From: Megalobrama amblycephala | Taxonomy: Eukaryota; Chordata; Actinopteri; Cypriniformes; Xenocyprididae | Assembly (NCBI RefSeq): GCF_018812025.1 | Contig: NC_063045.1 | Coordinates: forward strand, 56,199,457 to 56,263,456 | DNA: 64,000 nucleotides | Direction: 5' to 3' | Shown: in pieces, positions 1-10,306 of the stretch | Layout of the letters: each line of letters opens with the position of its first letter | Numbering within the stretch: position 1 is the first letter of the stretch | Translations under genes and position numbers: made by a program | Notes under the pieces: model-generated | What the model was told of the DNA's origin: nothing | Seen by the model: only the letters and a program-made list of their open reading frames with translations | Databases searched by the model: none

Positions 1-1589
1 CAGAGAAATAAGCAATTAACTTAAGAATAAATATCTTCAATACATTAGCTCCTCCACGAATATTATTTCTGCCCGAGTCCTATCAGATTTTTTTCTGCCG
101 GCTGTAGATGTGAAGACAACCTCCCATGATTCTGCGAAATCAATGTTCAATGTTTTAAATAAGGAACCTCTAGAGGCGAAAAACTACATAGTGTGCCTTA
201 AAGCAAAAGATGTAAATGTTTGTACTACAACCTCAGTAAATTCGATCTGCATGAGGGTTAGGGTCCAAATACCATTCAATAATCCCCCCCCCCCCCCTCC
301 CTTCTTTCAGAAAATGAGGAAGAAAAATCTTTATCTAAGAAAGTGGGCTCCAAAGGTCTAAAGTATGAAATCTGGGATATTTTTCTCCAATTTAAACCTG
401 GAAATAAGCAGAAGTTCTTGGATTTTGAAGAGTATAACTAGGCTATTACTATACTATTAAGAAAATTAGTGACACTGAGCATGTGAACTTCCTGTCTTCC
501 ATAGAAGCACATGAAGCTTTGTTGGATGACATGGATCATCATCATTTGAATCACATGCTGTCATCAAAACAAAAGGGATAACTGGCTTAATGATTATGAA
601 CTGTAAAAAATTAGGAATAGAAATGCTGATATTATAATCATATTATAATGCAAATGCTAAGATTATAATGTTGTTATAACAGCATGTTGTATTAAACAAT
701 ATATAATTGATTAATTTTGCTCAGACTTCTGGACTTCATTGCTTTAAAGATCAACACAAAACAACAAATACATCATGACACTGCAGGTTTATCTAATAAT
801 ATCCAATGTTCAGTCTCATTATAAGTAGTAGTATCTAAATTACTCTTCATAACTCCAATTACAATAATGCATTGTGTCGATTATATATATACCATGTTGT
901 GTAAAACAGTCCAAGTAATTTTTATGTTTGAATAATTAAGATTTCTGTGCCACTCCAGAATGGTTCTGGCCACACATACACACACAAATAAAATCCAGCC
1001 TCCACCACTGCCTCCTCACACAATATTAGTTTGTTTACCTAATCAACAGACCCAAATTCAGAGTACAACACAAAAAAAAAAAAGAGAAAAAGAACCTGAG
1101 TTTACTTTAACCAATAGAGGGCGCTAGGCAGGCGTCAAAGGAAACGAAAACCAACAGGTGAAGAGAAATGTAAAAATTTGCCAAACATTAATGAAATACC
1201 AACAGGGTTTCAAAACAAGTGAGACTGAATGACGACAGGGTCATACTTAAATGTGTCATGATGACAAAGTGAAGGATGGAGTTTATGTTCACACAGGTGA
1301 GTAAATGATAGCTGGAATGGGGCTCTCCATTCATGTATCATTGTTTATGAAGCTCATGTCATATGCTGTATATGACACTGCTCGATGTGTTCAGTGGTGC
1401 TTATAATCAAAATTATACCTCTTTATGAGGCTATTTTAACTTATTGGGGGTGACAAACTTTATTTGTCCTGATCAATATTGATTTAGCATCAGCATCCCT
1501 CAAAATGGAGGTTCACCCACCAAACACACTAAACCTCTGTTAATTCTCTATGAGAACTTCAGTAGATGTCTGACAGAAATAAAATCCAT
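1..1589. other. Unassigned AT-rich DNA
   Basis: No supported gene. The open frames here are short and lack recognisable motifs or splice context. A cytosine run (about 286-297) and an A-run near 1071-1083 are the only simple repeats that stand out. Confidence 0.5.
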
Positions 1590-1692
1590 CTGGTTAGTAA
1601 TAAGTGAAGCTGGTAATGCTGTTTGAAGAGTTGTTTAATCCTCATCTGCTGAGATCTTGAGAGATTTAATGTCTTTTATCTTCAGCTGATTT
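1590..1692 (+). repeat. Dispersed repeat, inverted copy at 17890-18005
   Basis: The stretch containing TGGTAATGCTGTTTG, GAGTTGTTTAATCCTC and GAGATCTTGAGAGAT recurs in reverse complement at about 17890-18005 with a few mismatches. I read this as two copies of an unnamed dispersed repeat in opposite orientation. No coding potential is seen. Confidence 0.6.
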
Positions 1693-1699
1693 CATCTAA

Positions 1700-2306
1700 G
1701 GCTGTGGCTGAAAGTCAATTGTAGTTCTTGTGTTTCTCTTGTTTCTCTTTCCTTCAGTAATTCTGCTTGTTAGCAGCAGCCCAGGATACACTGCACGCTT
1801 TTTGGCTGTCCCAGACGAAAGATTGCCATTGTGAAACAAATGTGGCGATTTCTGTGATCGTGGCTCTTGATCGGTGGTCCTATGTCGTACAGTGAGAGAG
1901 GTTCAAAGACAGCCGTTTTCCCAGTCTTGTGACCAAAGATAGCCATGAAAATTTTCTGACAGTGTTAGAAATTCAGAATGATCACAGTGACCAGCTAAAA
2001 AATGTGACATGAAATCAATGAGACATGGCGCTAAAATTTTAAAACTGCTTACCTCAAGTTCTTTTTTTTCTTCTTCTTTTGCCGCTATCTTTGTTTTCAG
2101 CACACATAAAAACTACAGCTGCTAAGGTGTGATTCAACATGGTCTTTTTGTTTACCACTAGCGCATGCTGATGACGTTTTATTCTACTATAGAAACTTGC
2201 ATTGTAGTCTACGAGTCAATCGTACAGTCTACATGCATGTCATACCCATGTGATCTGTCATGATCTTATAGGATTGCTAAAATTGTGCAGTGTATCCCGG
2301 GCTTAA
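1700..2306 (+). repeat. Dispersed repeat, two blocks, second copy at 15240-15555
   Basis: Block A (1700-1770, begins GGCTGTGGCTGAA) and block B (about 2094-2306, from CAGCACACATAAA to CAGTGTATCCCGGGCTTAAG) both recur at 15240-15555 with roughly 85-90 percent identity by eye. There the order is B then A, so the two copies are rearranged relative to each other. Class unknown. Confidence 0.6.
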
Positions 2307-2329
2307 GTTCTGTTCAAGAACTTTTACGG

Positions 2330-2970
2330 TGTGTTCCAAACGGGATATATCGCCCTCTGAAGGGCACTTCAGAGTGAAATTAATCATGGCCGCCATGTTG
2401 AAGGGTCGTTCCAAACCGAAGTGCTCAAAACTGGCCACTTAAGGGCCCTTCGAAATGAAGGATTTCGAAGGGTACAACTGATGGACACTTCGGGCCCCCA
2501 TGATCCTTTGCACAGGGAAGTTGTTTGATGTCACAGAATGGGTACAGGAGGCTCGGAGTTCGAATTTACCTATAAATGTATGTATATTATTTTTCTATAC
2601 TACTGTAATATTTACACAAGTTAGATTTGGTAGGCTACATTATTATGGCCAAAACGACATTGTACTTCAACAAAAATACTTTACAGCTCCCTTTTTCAGT
2701 CCATTCAAATGTTTCAAATACATAGATACAATATACATGGTGCGATAAACCTTAAATAAATAAATAAATAAATAAATTAACATTAAACAAAGGGCGCATT
2801 TTACACAATCACTCCTCTTTGATTGTCTCTTGAAGATGACGCTGAAGTGCGTTCCAAAAGAAGAGTTCTTTTGACTCCTACACCCTTCATCCCTTCGAAG
2901 CTCTCACTCCGGAGGGTAAACCCTCTAAAGGGATTAGGGCATAGGGATGAGCCCTTCCGACTGGAACGCA
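2330..2970. mobile_element. MITE-like element with GTTCCA ends
   Basis: The left part reads TGTGTTCCAAACGG and the right part ends CCGACTGGAACGCA, giving imperfect terminal inverted repeats. Subterminal blocks rich in AAGGGC and CCCTTC motifs (2350-2500 and 2875-2965) mirror each other. It is non-coding. Exact ends and target duplication are not certain. Confidence 0.45.
2753..2778. repeat. (TAAA)n microsatellite
   Basis: About six near-perfect copies of TAAA, lying inside the MITE-like element. Confidence 0.85.
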
Positions 2971-3734
2971 GGGTTAGTTTTGTACTTCATCAGTTCATCC
3001 CTTCATATGTTTGATTTCCCGGCACTCTTTAGTTGCTATGGACCCAATCATTATGAGTTCTGTGTTTCAGCTGTGTTTGATTTAATCATCTTGTTTGTGT
3101 TGGCTTTATAAATTGTACCTTCTCAGTCATTCTTTGTCTGGTTGCGGTTATGTTAAACTGTTTGCTACTGCCTGCCTGCCTTTTGGAATTACAACTTTGT
3201 ATTTTCACAGCATATATTTGATGAAAGTAATACTGAGAGGCTTACAGGGGAAAACTATGCATACCATGAATGATGCAAGTGCACCTGGTGTCAAACATAA
3301 CTCTTGCCTAAATAGTCTACAGTATTTCCAGGTAACTGAAAATATTGGCGTGGACATCATGAGCTCTTGAGGTCAAATTGGTGCTGTAACATTTCATTTA
3401 CTAGGAGAAAAGGTTTTCTCTAGAACACCTAGATGAAAGAATAGCAGGGTTTGACTGTGGCTATATGAAAAAAATAAACCCAGTGTAATTGTTAATCTAA
3501 AGACTATAAAAAACTACAAATATTATTTGGCAAACTGCATCACTGTGGTGTTTACTGCTAGTGTTGCCTTTTCTATTAGAGGTGTGCGATACCGCTAGAT
3601 TTGGTATCGATCCGATACCAAGTAAATACAGGGCCAGTATCGCCGATACCGATACCGATACCAATACCGATACTTTTTAATAATTAAGGTGGATGGATAT
3701 TCTCTGCCAAACTGAAATGCCTCTGGCAGTGACT

Positions 3735-4066
3735 TCTATGGGAAGCCAAACACACCAAAAGTGGTACGAGGCAGCGGGGTGTTACAAAGCTCGCGCCGCG
3801 CTGACATGTCATCTGCGCGGATCAATGGACCGAGCCGCGCGACCGACTCGTCAGCGCAGCGCGGACGTGTTTTCTAGCGCCACCCAATGGGCAGCGCGGC
3901 GCGAGCTAATCTCATCCAATAGTATCCAGCTGCAGACCCGCAGTACCACAGTTTCAGAACCGCAGTTTCATGATGTCTACAGTATTTAACAACAATACTT
4001 TTAAATAAAGTCATTTTTCTGTTCATATAGGCCTAATATGCATAAGATATCATGATGTACAAAGAG
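3735..4066 (+). repeat. Left arm of 332-bp inverted duplication
   Basis: This arm is the near-exact reverse complement of 9735-10066, with a handful of differences visible (for example CGACTCG versus CAACTCG). It carries the same reading frame that forms the C-terminal half of the BED-finger protein but lacks the finger. The two arms are now separated by about 5.7 kb, of which 4.6 kb is the later LTR insertion. Confidence 0.9.
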
Positions 4067-4916
4067 GAGTTTTAATTACCAAGTTAATCGATAATGCAAA
4101 CTATGTTTTGTTAAGGCATGAACTAATTTGTATAAACTGTGAACAAATACTTTTAACCATATAATTTTGAAAATATATTAATAAATGTGTAACCATATAG
4201 TAAAATGTCTCCCTTGACTGTATGTGATATTATTTCCTTATGTTCATGTTGTGAACTTCTGACAAATAATATAAAGACACAGAGGCATTTAAGGGCATTT
4301 AATGTCAAAATATAAGCCTACATGTATTTAATCATTCCAAATCCTTGAACAAGTGAAACATGCATTTAAGCCAATGAGACATCAGAAGGTGTATATGGTG
4401 AGTGTATGATATTTCTGTCATGATGTGGTGAACGAATTTATATTTATATATTTATATTACTAAGTATTTGTATTACTAAGTGTCTGCTAGGCTATTGAAT
4501 CATTTACATTTTATCATTAAAGATTTTTTTGCATTTGTCAAAGATATGTATCGTGTTAATATTAAATAAATATTAATAAAACTTATTCGTTTTGTTTTCA
4601 GGGATGAAAAGACAGGGTTTTCTGCAGAAATGCCATGATATGGGCTTATAATCTTTAAGTGTTTTAAGATGATTATTTGTTTTTTGCTTGTTTTTATTTT
4701 ATTATGAGCAGTTTAAATATGTTTTAATCCTATTATTTTAGAAATGTTTTATATCCTATTTGTTTTCAACACACGTTTTACTTGTTCAAGGCTTTTTTTT
4801 TTAAATGGTTATTTTTATTTGACATTAAATAGCCTACGTTACATAATGTAAGTATTATGTGTAACAATTTGAACATGAAGGAAATAATACGATCAAATAT
4901 ACAGTCAGATGTTACA
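4067..4916. other. Internal hAT sequence left of the LTR insertion
   Basis: AT-rich non-coding DNA between the left inverted arm and the LTR element. I see no frame or conserved motif. The matching segment on the other side is 9531-9734. Confidence 0.6.
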
Positions 4917-4921
4917 CATGT

Positions 4922-5063
4922 TGTTATATCTTTGCTCATACCAGCTAAAGACATCGAATTAAATCAGAATGGAGACAGACCGATGGTGAACTCAACTTGT
5001 TGTCTTTACTCGTACCCATTCACAACGTCATGACATCACCCGCATCACACGTGATACACGACA
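4922..5063 (-). repeat. 3' LTR (142 bp)
   Basis: Begins TGTTATATCTTTGC and ends GATACACGACA. It is identical by base-by-base reading to 9384-9525. Preceded by CATGT, which is repeated just beyond the other LTR. At 142 bp it is short for a Ty3/gypsy LTR. Confidence 0.95.
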
Positions 5064-5075
5064 TCTCCCCTTCGC
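5064..5075 (-). promoter_or_regulatory. Polypurine tract of the LTR element
   Basis: On the minus strand GCGAAGGGGAGA lies directly against the 3' LTR, the expected position for the plus-strand primer of reverse transcription. Confidence 0.75.
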
Positions 5076-5335
5076 TTGGAATTAAACATATCCTTGAAGA
5101 TTACATAGAAAACATTGTAAACTTATTCAACTGTCATAAACAATATGACATATCAAAATGCCATAACATAAATCTCTTCTTTTTCAATGGTAAACTTCCT
5201 CTTACATATCTCTTTTAACCGAGGACATATTGATTTCAATATGTTTTAAATGTACCCTTTATGTACCTAACGTGAACACAATTGAAAGAAATATATATAC
5301 ATTACAACTGAGTATGTGTTATTTCCTCAACAGGA

Positions 5336-7528
5336 TCACTCAATAATAAAGTCTTTAAATTTCTCTGGCAGTTTGATTAGCCTCTGTGGTCTCTCACGAG
5401 GAGTCACTACACCACCTAGTGGCGTACTCTGGGTATGCATTTTGTTAGAAGTCATTTGCCCAGTTTTCTCTGTCTCTAATTTTACTGGTTCTGACTCTGC
5501 TTGGTTTTCCATTTCAACAGGACTGTCTTTTGCATTCTCGCTGAAGAATTTTTTCACGAACGTTGTGTTCCTTTTGTATTGTGCTCCCTTTGAATCTTCA
5601 ATGGTCACGGAATTTCCCTTTCTGGACACGATGGTGTAAGGAACTTGGCTGAATGCAGTTGTCAGTTTGTCTATCTTTTCTTGTCTCACCAGAACCTGAT
5701 CTCCCACATCCAGCTGTGAGTGCTTTGCCCCGCGGCGGTGGTCTGCATAAAGTTTAGCTTTACCTTTTTGCTCAGCATCATGATCCCTTACTTCCTGATC
5801 ATTTCGCGGCATGGTAAAATCAGGAAGTTTCCCCCTGATTTTCCTCTTGAAAAGCAATTCAGCAGGACTCTTCCCCGTAGTGTTATGTTCAATAGCTCTG
5901 TAGGTGGCCACATATCTGCGGAGCTCCTTTTTCCAGTCTAGGCCTTCCGCCTGAGCAATCCGTATGCGTTTCAGAATAGACGCATTCTGTCTCTCCACCT
6001 CACCATTTGCTTGTGCCCACCTTGGTGTTGTCTTCACATGCTGAATGCCATTTGTCTCACAGAATTGTTGAAATTGATTAGACATAAATTGTGGACCACA
6101 ATCTGATCTGAGGGTGCACGGCAGACCGTGACGGCTAAACACCTCCTCCAAACAGTCAATGATTTTATCAGCTGTGGTAGACTTGAGTATTGCATACTCA
6201 TAATAGCGGCTATAGTAATCCACTGTCACTAGTATGGACTCTCCTGTTGGCAGAGGACCTAATATGTCTGTGGCTAGATCCTGCCAAGGGCCTTCAGGTA
6301 GACAGGTCATTCTCAGAGGCTCTGGATTATCAGGTCTCATCACAAGTTGGCATGCATGGCATGACCTAACATGCCTTTCTGCGTCTTTATCCATGGCAGG
6401 CCACCATAATTTGCTTCGAAGGTTCTGTTTGGTGCCTACTATACCCAAATGTCCTTCGTGAGCTAAGTTTAAAGCTCTTGCTCTGAGCGACTGTGGTAGT
6501 ACAATGCGTGTACCTCTTAAAACCAATTGTCCAATCACACTTAACTCATTGGCAATGTGGGCATACAATTTGCATTCGTCAAAACAACCAGTTTGTATGG
6601 CATGTCTGACCTTTCTTAACTCTTCATCAACTCCTGATGTTTTTTCCACAGTTTGTGTCGTGAGTGCACTTGGAGTAGCATTTACGGCCACGAATCGCAC
6701 ATACTCCTCAGCTCCATGCATATGTGCCTGTTTTCCTATTTGTCTACAGACCAAACGCGAAAGTGAATCTGCTATGTTTTGCTTGCCGGGGATGTGGACT
6801 ACACGAAAGTCATATGGTTGTAGTCTTAACACCCATCTCTCGATGCGAGCACATGGTTTTGACCGCAGTCCATAGATAGTTTCAAGTGGCTTATGGTCAG
6901 TGACCAGGTCAAACGTTTGCCCATATATGTATGGATGGAGTCTCTCACACGCCCATACTAAGGACAACGCTTCACGTTCCGTCTGTGAGTATCTTTGTTC
7001 ACATTCAGTTAAGCTGCGACTGACATAACATATGGGGACACTTTCTCCGTTTTGTTCCTGAATCAACACCGCCCCAATGCCTACCGGACTGGCATCTGCA
7101 ATGACCTTGGTCGGTGCTTTCTTATCGAAGTAAGCCAGGGTTCCGGCCTCAGCTAGCCTCTGCTTTAAGACTTGAAACGCCCATTTTTGTTCAGCACCAA
7201 ACTTGAATGGAGTATCCTTTTTTGTTAATCTCCTTAGTGGTTCAGTGATGGATGCAAATTGTGGGATGAAACGACTACTATATCCCACCAATCCTAAGAA
7301 GCTTCGTACTTCTGATGCATTCTCTGGTTCTCTGGCCTCGACCACGGCACGAACCCTCTCAGCTGTTGGGCCAATCCCTTTTTCCGAAAGAAGCATTCCC
7401 ATGAACACAAGCTTATTCATATTGTACTGACACTTTTCCTCATTGAGTGTCAGTCCACAATTCACCAAGCCTCTGTAAGACAGCATGTAGTCTCTGATCA
7501 TGTGTCTGCTGGGTTGGAGCATGTACAA
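5336..7528 (-). CDS. Ty3/gypsy pol: RT C-terminus, RNase H, integrase
   Basis: A 730-codon frame that carries on pol after a one-base shift. The true junction is near 7460-7470, so the first residues (up to about 20) are out-of-frame read-through and the ATG is not a real start. Domains in order: RT connection (FLGLVGYSSRF), RNase H (DASPVGIGAVL, TEREALSLVWACE, VTDHKPLE), integrase zinc finger (HEGHLGI with CHACQ), integrase core (LATDILGPLP, RSDCGPQF, and the Glu in GEVERQN) and a C-terminal tail ending in RPQRLIKLPEKF. No chromodomain or envelope is seen. The catalytic acidic residues of RNase H and integrase look intact. Confidence 0.9.
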   Translation of the reverse strand: MYMLQPSRHMIRDYMLSYRGLVNCGLTLNEEKCQYNMNKLVFMGMLLSEKGIGPTAERVRAVVEAREPENASEVRSFLGLVGYSSRFIPQFASITEPLRRLTKKDTPFKFGAEQKWAFQVLKQRLAEAGTLAYFDKKAPTKVIADASPVGIGAVLIQEQNGESVPICYVSRSLTECEQRYSQTEREALSLVWACERLHPYIYGQTFDLVTDHKPLETIYGLRSKPCARIERWVLRLQPYDFRVVHIPGKQNIADSLSRLVCRQIGKQAHMHGAEEYVRFVAVNATPSALTTQTVEKTSGVDEELRKVRHAIQTGCFDECKLYAHIANELSVIGQLVLRGTRIVLPQSLRARALNLAHEGHLGIVGTKQNLRSKLWWPAMDKDAERHVRSCHACQLVMRPDNPEPLRMTCLPEGPWQDLATDILGPLPTGESILVTVDYYSRYYEYAILKSTTADKIIDCLEEVFSRHGLPCTLRSDCGPQFMSNQFQQFCETNGIQHVKTTPRWAQANGEVERQNASILKRIRIAQAEGLDWKKELRRYVATYRAIEHNTTGKSPAELLFKRKIRGKLPDFTMPRNDQEVRDHDAEQKGKAKLYADHRRGAKHSQLDVGDQVLVRQEKIDKLTTAFSQVPYTIVSRKGNSVTIEDSKGAQYKRNTTFVKKFFSENAKDSPVEMENQAESEPVKLETEKTGQMTSNKMHTQSTPLGGVVTPRERPQRLIKLPEKFKDFIIE
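7440..7528 (-). pseudogene. Frameshift break within reverse transcriptase
   Basis: The two pol frames overlap here and homologous RT sequence passes from one to the other within this interval. Ty3/gypsy programmed shifts normally sit at the gag-protease junction, not inside the RT thumb, so this is best read as a disabling indel or a sequence error. Confidence 0.75.
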
Positions 7529-9338
7529 TAATGTCGTCAGAGATATTCTCCACTCCCTCTATACCGGCGAGAGCTGATGCAACTTCATGCTGATATTGCT
7601 CACTGGCTGATGACACTCCGAAGATAAGTCTCTTGTATCGATATGTGCCATTATGAATGGCAAACGTGGTAATACCTCTGGACTGTGGCGTAAGCTCTAG
7701 TTGGTGGTAACCCCATTTGAGGTCAAGCTTACTAAAAATGGAGGAGCCATTCATACTCTGTAGAAGCTCATCCACGGTTGGAATCGAGTATCGGCCTCGA
7801 ATTATGGCTTTATTTGCCTGCCTCATATCCAAGCATAGCCTAATGTCTTTGTCAGGTTTAGGTACAATCACCACCGGATTTACCCATGGGGTGGCGTCAG
7901 AAACTGGTTCAATAATGTCCATCTCTAGAAGCTGCTGAATCTTACGTTCCACTGCTTCTCTCAAGTGAAATGGAGTTCGGCGTAATGGTTGAGCTATTGG
8001 TGTCACGGTGTTATCGATGTGTAAGCTTATCTGTTTGGTGTTAAGTTTTCCAACTCCCTTAAACAGAGCTGGATACTGTTCTCGAATTCGGCTTGCCACA
8101 TCACTGATTGTAGCTACATTGACCCCGACTTTCAGTACTCCTAGTTTAGTAGCAGTCTCTTTACCCAGTAGTGGCTCTCCCTTTCCTTCAATTACTGTGA
8201 ATTCAGCCTTGGTGCTCCGTTTTCCACATTTTATTTCACATGTGAAAGCTCCTTTTATGGGTAGGGGGTCTTTGGACGCATAGGCATATAGCTTTTTATC
8301 AGACTTGTATGAGTTGCACTCAATTCTTCTGTTTTTCAACACCTCCCATGTAGCTTCATCTATGATATTGCTGGTGGCCCCGGAATCAATCAACATGTCC
8401 AACTCAACTCCACCCACAGCAAATGTATGTCTGTTTGAGTCACAGTCTTTCACCACAAATGCATATTGGTTATCAGCCATTTTGTTAGTTTCTCCACTGA
8501 CATATTTTGCTGTCTGTTTAGTTGCATTTTTGGTTTTGCACATTTTAGCAAAGTGATTGACGCCTTTGCATTTTCTGCATTCTTGGCCCCTTGCCGGACA
8601 GGTTGGGTCTTTGGCCAAATGATCCAGTCTACCGCATCTATAACACTGTCTTTCTCTCTTTTCTGCCCTTTGTTTTGGAATTCTCTTTTGGTATTTTCCC
8701 CCTTTTTTCACAATCCGATGTATTGATTCTTTTTCACCTTCTGGCTGACTGACATGCATGGCAGACATTTGTAACTCCACACGTTCACATCGCAGTGCAA
8801 TTTCGAGTGTAAGCATTAATGTTAGTTCTGTCCCTTCTTCTAACAGTTTTCTCCGGATGTAATCCGAACTGCATTTGCTCAAAACTGCATCGCGCAGCTG
8901 ATTATCTCTGTCTACACCAAAATCACAGTCTTTTGCAGCTTGTCTGAGTCTCGTGACGAACTGCTGCACAGTCTCACCTTGTTTTTGCGTGATCTGATAG
9001 AAGGACTGTCTCGCCAATGCCGTGTTTACTCGGGGCACAAAGTACGCATTTAAAGCGGCCACAGCAGCGTCATAATCTGTCGCGGTTCCCGTGTCCTCCA
9101 ATGTTGAAAATATATCTTGCAAATCTGTGCCTGCGTGATGAAGTAACAGTGCCCTTCTCCGTTGTTTCGTCGCGTCATTTGCGTCTTCTCCTAACAGCAA
9201 TCCTTTTCCGTCCGCAAACAGTTCAAATGCCGACAGCCATCTCTTCCAGCGTGGTCCCAGTGTCGCGGGTTCACTGTAGCAATCGAACTTCGGCACCGAT
9301 GCGGCAGAATCCATTTTCTGGTTTAAATTAACTCGCAA
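7440..9338 (-). CDS. Ty3/gypsy gag-protease-reverse transcriptase (N part)
   Basis: A 632-codon frame. Residues 1 to about 220 are gag-like, with a QQFVTRLRQAAKDC stretch typical of retrotransposon gag. Near 230 there is a zinc knuckle (CYRCGRLDHL, followed by a second cluster CRKCKGVNHFAKMC) for nucleic-acid binding. Around 314 is the protease active site DSGATSN. From about 440 on is reverse transcriptase, with SKLDLKWGYHQ (catalytic Asp) and SDDIIVH, a variant of the usual YxDD box. The frame stops in the RT thumb, and the remainder continues in the overlapping frame below. A second in-frame ATG (MDSAAS, near 9314) may be the true start. Gag, PR and RT are in a single frame here. Confidence 0.9.
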   Translation of the reverse strand: MRVNLNQKMDSAASVPKFDCYSEPATLGPRWKRWLSAFELFADGKGLLLGEDANDATKQRRRALLLHHAGTDLQDIFSTLEDTGTATDYDAAVAALNAYFVPRVNTALARQSFYQITQKQGETVQQFVTRLRQAAKDCDFGVDRDNQLRDAVLSKCSSDYIRRKLLEEGTELTLMLTLEIALRCERVELQMSAMHVSQPEGEKESIHRIVKKGGKYQKRIPKQRAEKRERQCYRCGRLDHLAKDPTCPARGQECRKCKGVNHFAKMCKTKNATKQTAKYVSGETNKMADNQYAFVVKDCDSNRHTFAVGGVELDMLIDSGATSNIIDEATWEVLKNRRIECNSYKSDKKLYAYASKDPLPIKGAFTCEIKCGKRSTKAEFTVIEGKGEPLLGKETATKLGVLKVGVNVATISDVASRIREQYPALFKGVGKLNTKQISLHIDNTVTPIAQPLRRTPFHLREAVERKIQQLLEMDIIEPVSDATPWVNPVVIVPKPDKDIRLCLDMRQANKAIIRGRYSIPTVDELLQSMNGSSIFSKLDLKWGYHQLELTPQSRGITTFAIHNGTYRYKRLIFGVSSASEQYQHEVASALAGIEGVENISDDIIVHAPTQQTHDQRLHAVLQRLGELWTDTQ

Positions 9339-9370
9339 TCAGATTTAACTTGGTAGTCATCTACTTTCTG

Positions 9371-9382
9371 TCCTCGTCGCCA
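9371..9382 (-). promoter_or_regulatory. Primer-binding site, probably tRNA-Ser type
   Basis: One base inside the 5' LTR the minus strand reads TGGCGACGAGGA. It starts with TGG, complementary to a tRNA CCA end, and from memory the 12 bases match the 3' end of vertebrate serine tRNA (GCT anticodon), whose acceptor stem begins GACGAGG. The tRNA assignment needs a database check. Confidence 0.6.
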
Positions 9383-9383
9383 T

Positions 9384-9525
9384 TGTTATATCTTTGCTCA
9401 TACCAGCTAAAGACATCGAATTAAATCAGAATGGAGACAGACCGATGGTGAACTCAACTTGTTGTCTTTACTCGTACCCATTCACAACGTCATGACATCA
9501 CCCGCATCACACGTGATACACGACA
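9384..9525 (-). repeat. 5' LTR (142 bp)
   Basis: Same sequence as 4922-5063 with no difference found. In element orientation this LTR is upstream and would carry the promoter. Confidence 0.95.
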
Positions 9526-9734
9526 CATGTATTAATATATGTTTGAATTAATAAAAAAAATAATAAATAAATCTTCTCAAACTCTGTGTCATTGTATTAG
9601 CCTATTTAAAACGTGGAGAAAATAATTTAAAAATAAAAACGGCGTAGTTGTAGCCTATTCTCGCAGTAGCCTATACACGACTGTGTTTGTATCCATTCAT
9701 TGACATTAAGCATATAGGCTGTTTTAAAATTTTG

Positions 9735-10066
9735 CTCTTTGTACATCATGATATCTTATGCATATTATGCCTATATGAACAGAAAAATGACTTTATTTAA
9801 AAGTATTGTTGTTAAATACTGTAGACATCATGAAACTGCGGTTCTGAAACTGTGGTACTGCGGGTCTGCAGCTGGATACTATTGGATGAGATTAGCTCGC
9901 GCCGCGCTGCCCATTGGGTGGCGCTAGAAAACACGTCCGCGCTGCGCTGACGAGTTGGTCGCGCGGCTCGGTCCATTGATCCGCGCAGATGACATGTCAG
10001 CGCGGCGCGAGCTTTGTAACACCCCGCTGCCTCGTACCACTTTTGGTGTGTTTGGCTTCCCATAGA
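9735..10066 (-). repeat. Right arm of 332-bp inverted duplication
   Basis: Partner of 3735-4066. Both arms are GC-rich (GCGCGC, CGCGGC motifs) in an otherwise AT-rich region. The near-identity suggests the duplication is young or was homogenised. Confidence 0.9.
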
Positions 10067-10306
10067 CTTCTGCCTCTGAGTCGCGGGTCTGTCGGGGCCA
10101 GGGGGTGGGATAGGGGGATTTTTCTCCTCCTTTCTCCGTTTCTGCAGCTCTGCATTTTCTGGTCCGTGATTTTTCATATGTTTGTACAAATTAGTTGTAT
10201 TGCCACTGTATTTTAAAGACTTTCTACAAATGGTACAAGTCGCTGTTGTCTCATTTTCGGCCTGAAAATACAGCCATACAACGCTCCTCTTTCTCTCTGC
10301 TGCCAT
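9812..10306 (-). CDS. BED zinc-finger protein fragment of the hAT element
   Basis: A 164-codon frame. Residues 1 to about 58 form a BED-type zinc finger: VVWLYFQ, then CTICRK and, after a spacer, NLYKHMKNH, giving the C-x2-C...H-x4-H ligand pattern of hAT transposases and ZBED proteins, which bind the element's terminal DNA. A basic/proline stretch follows (KRRKEEKNPPIPPP). From about residue 82 the frame enters the 332-bp duplicated GC-rich segment, which has no recognisable domain. In active hAT genes this exon would splice to the catalytic body, which is absent here. The frame is intact, so a short DNA-binding product is possible but unproven. Confidence 0.7.
   Translation of the reverse strand: MAAERKRSVVWLYFQAENETTATCTICRKSLKYSGNTTNLYKHMKNHGPENAELQKRRKEEKNPPIPPPGPDRPATQRQKSMGSQTHQKWYEAAGCYKARAALTCHLRGSMDRAARPTRQRSADVFSSATQWAARRELISSNSIQLQTRSTTVSEPQFHDVYSI

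Larger units (their letters stand above)
4922..9525 (-). mobile_element. Ty3/gypsy LTR retrotransposon, full length, minus orientation
   Basis: The element is 4604 bp, bounded by identical 142-bp LTRs that start TG and end CA, and flanked by the 5-bp target duplication CATGT (4917-4921 and 9526-9530). Reading on the minus strand it has a primer-binding site, gag with a zinc knuckle, an aspartic protease, reverse transcriptase, RNase H, integrase and a polypurine tract. This PR-RT-RH-IN order defines Ty3/gypsy (Metaviridae). No envelope frame is visible. Identical LTRs indicate a recent insertion, but the coding region is broken by one frameshift inside reverse transcriptase, so this copy is probably non-autonomous. 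It inserted into the older hAT element. Confidence 0.95.

Noticed and set aside
5316..9331. Plus-strand open frames across the LTR element
   Set aside because: They are antisense shadows of gag and pol and carry no independent motif.
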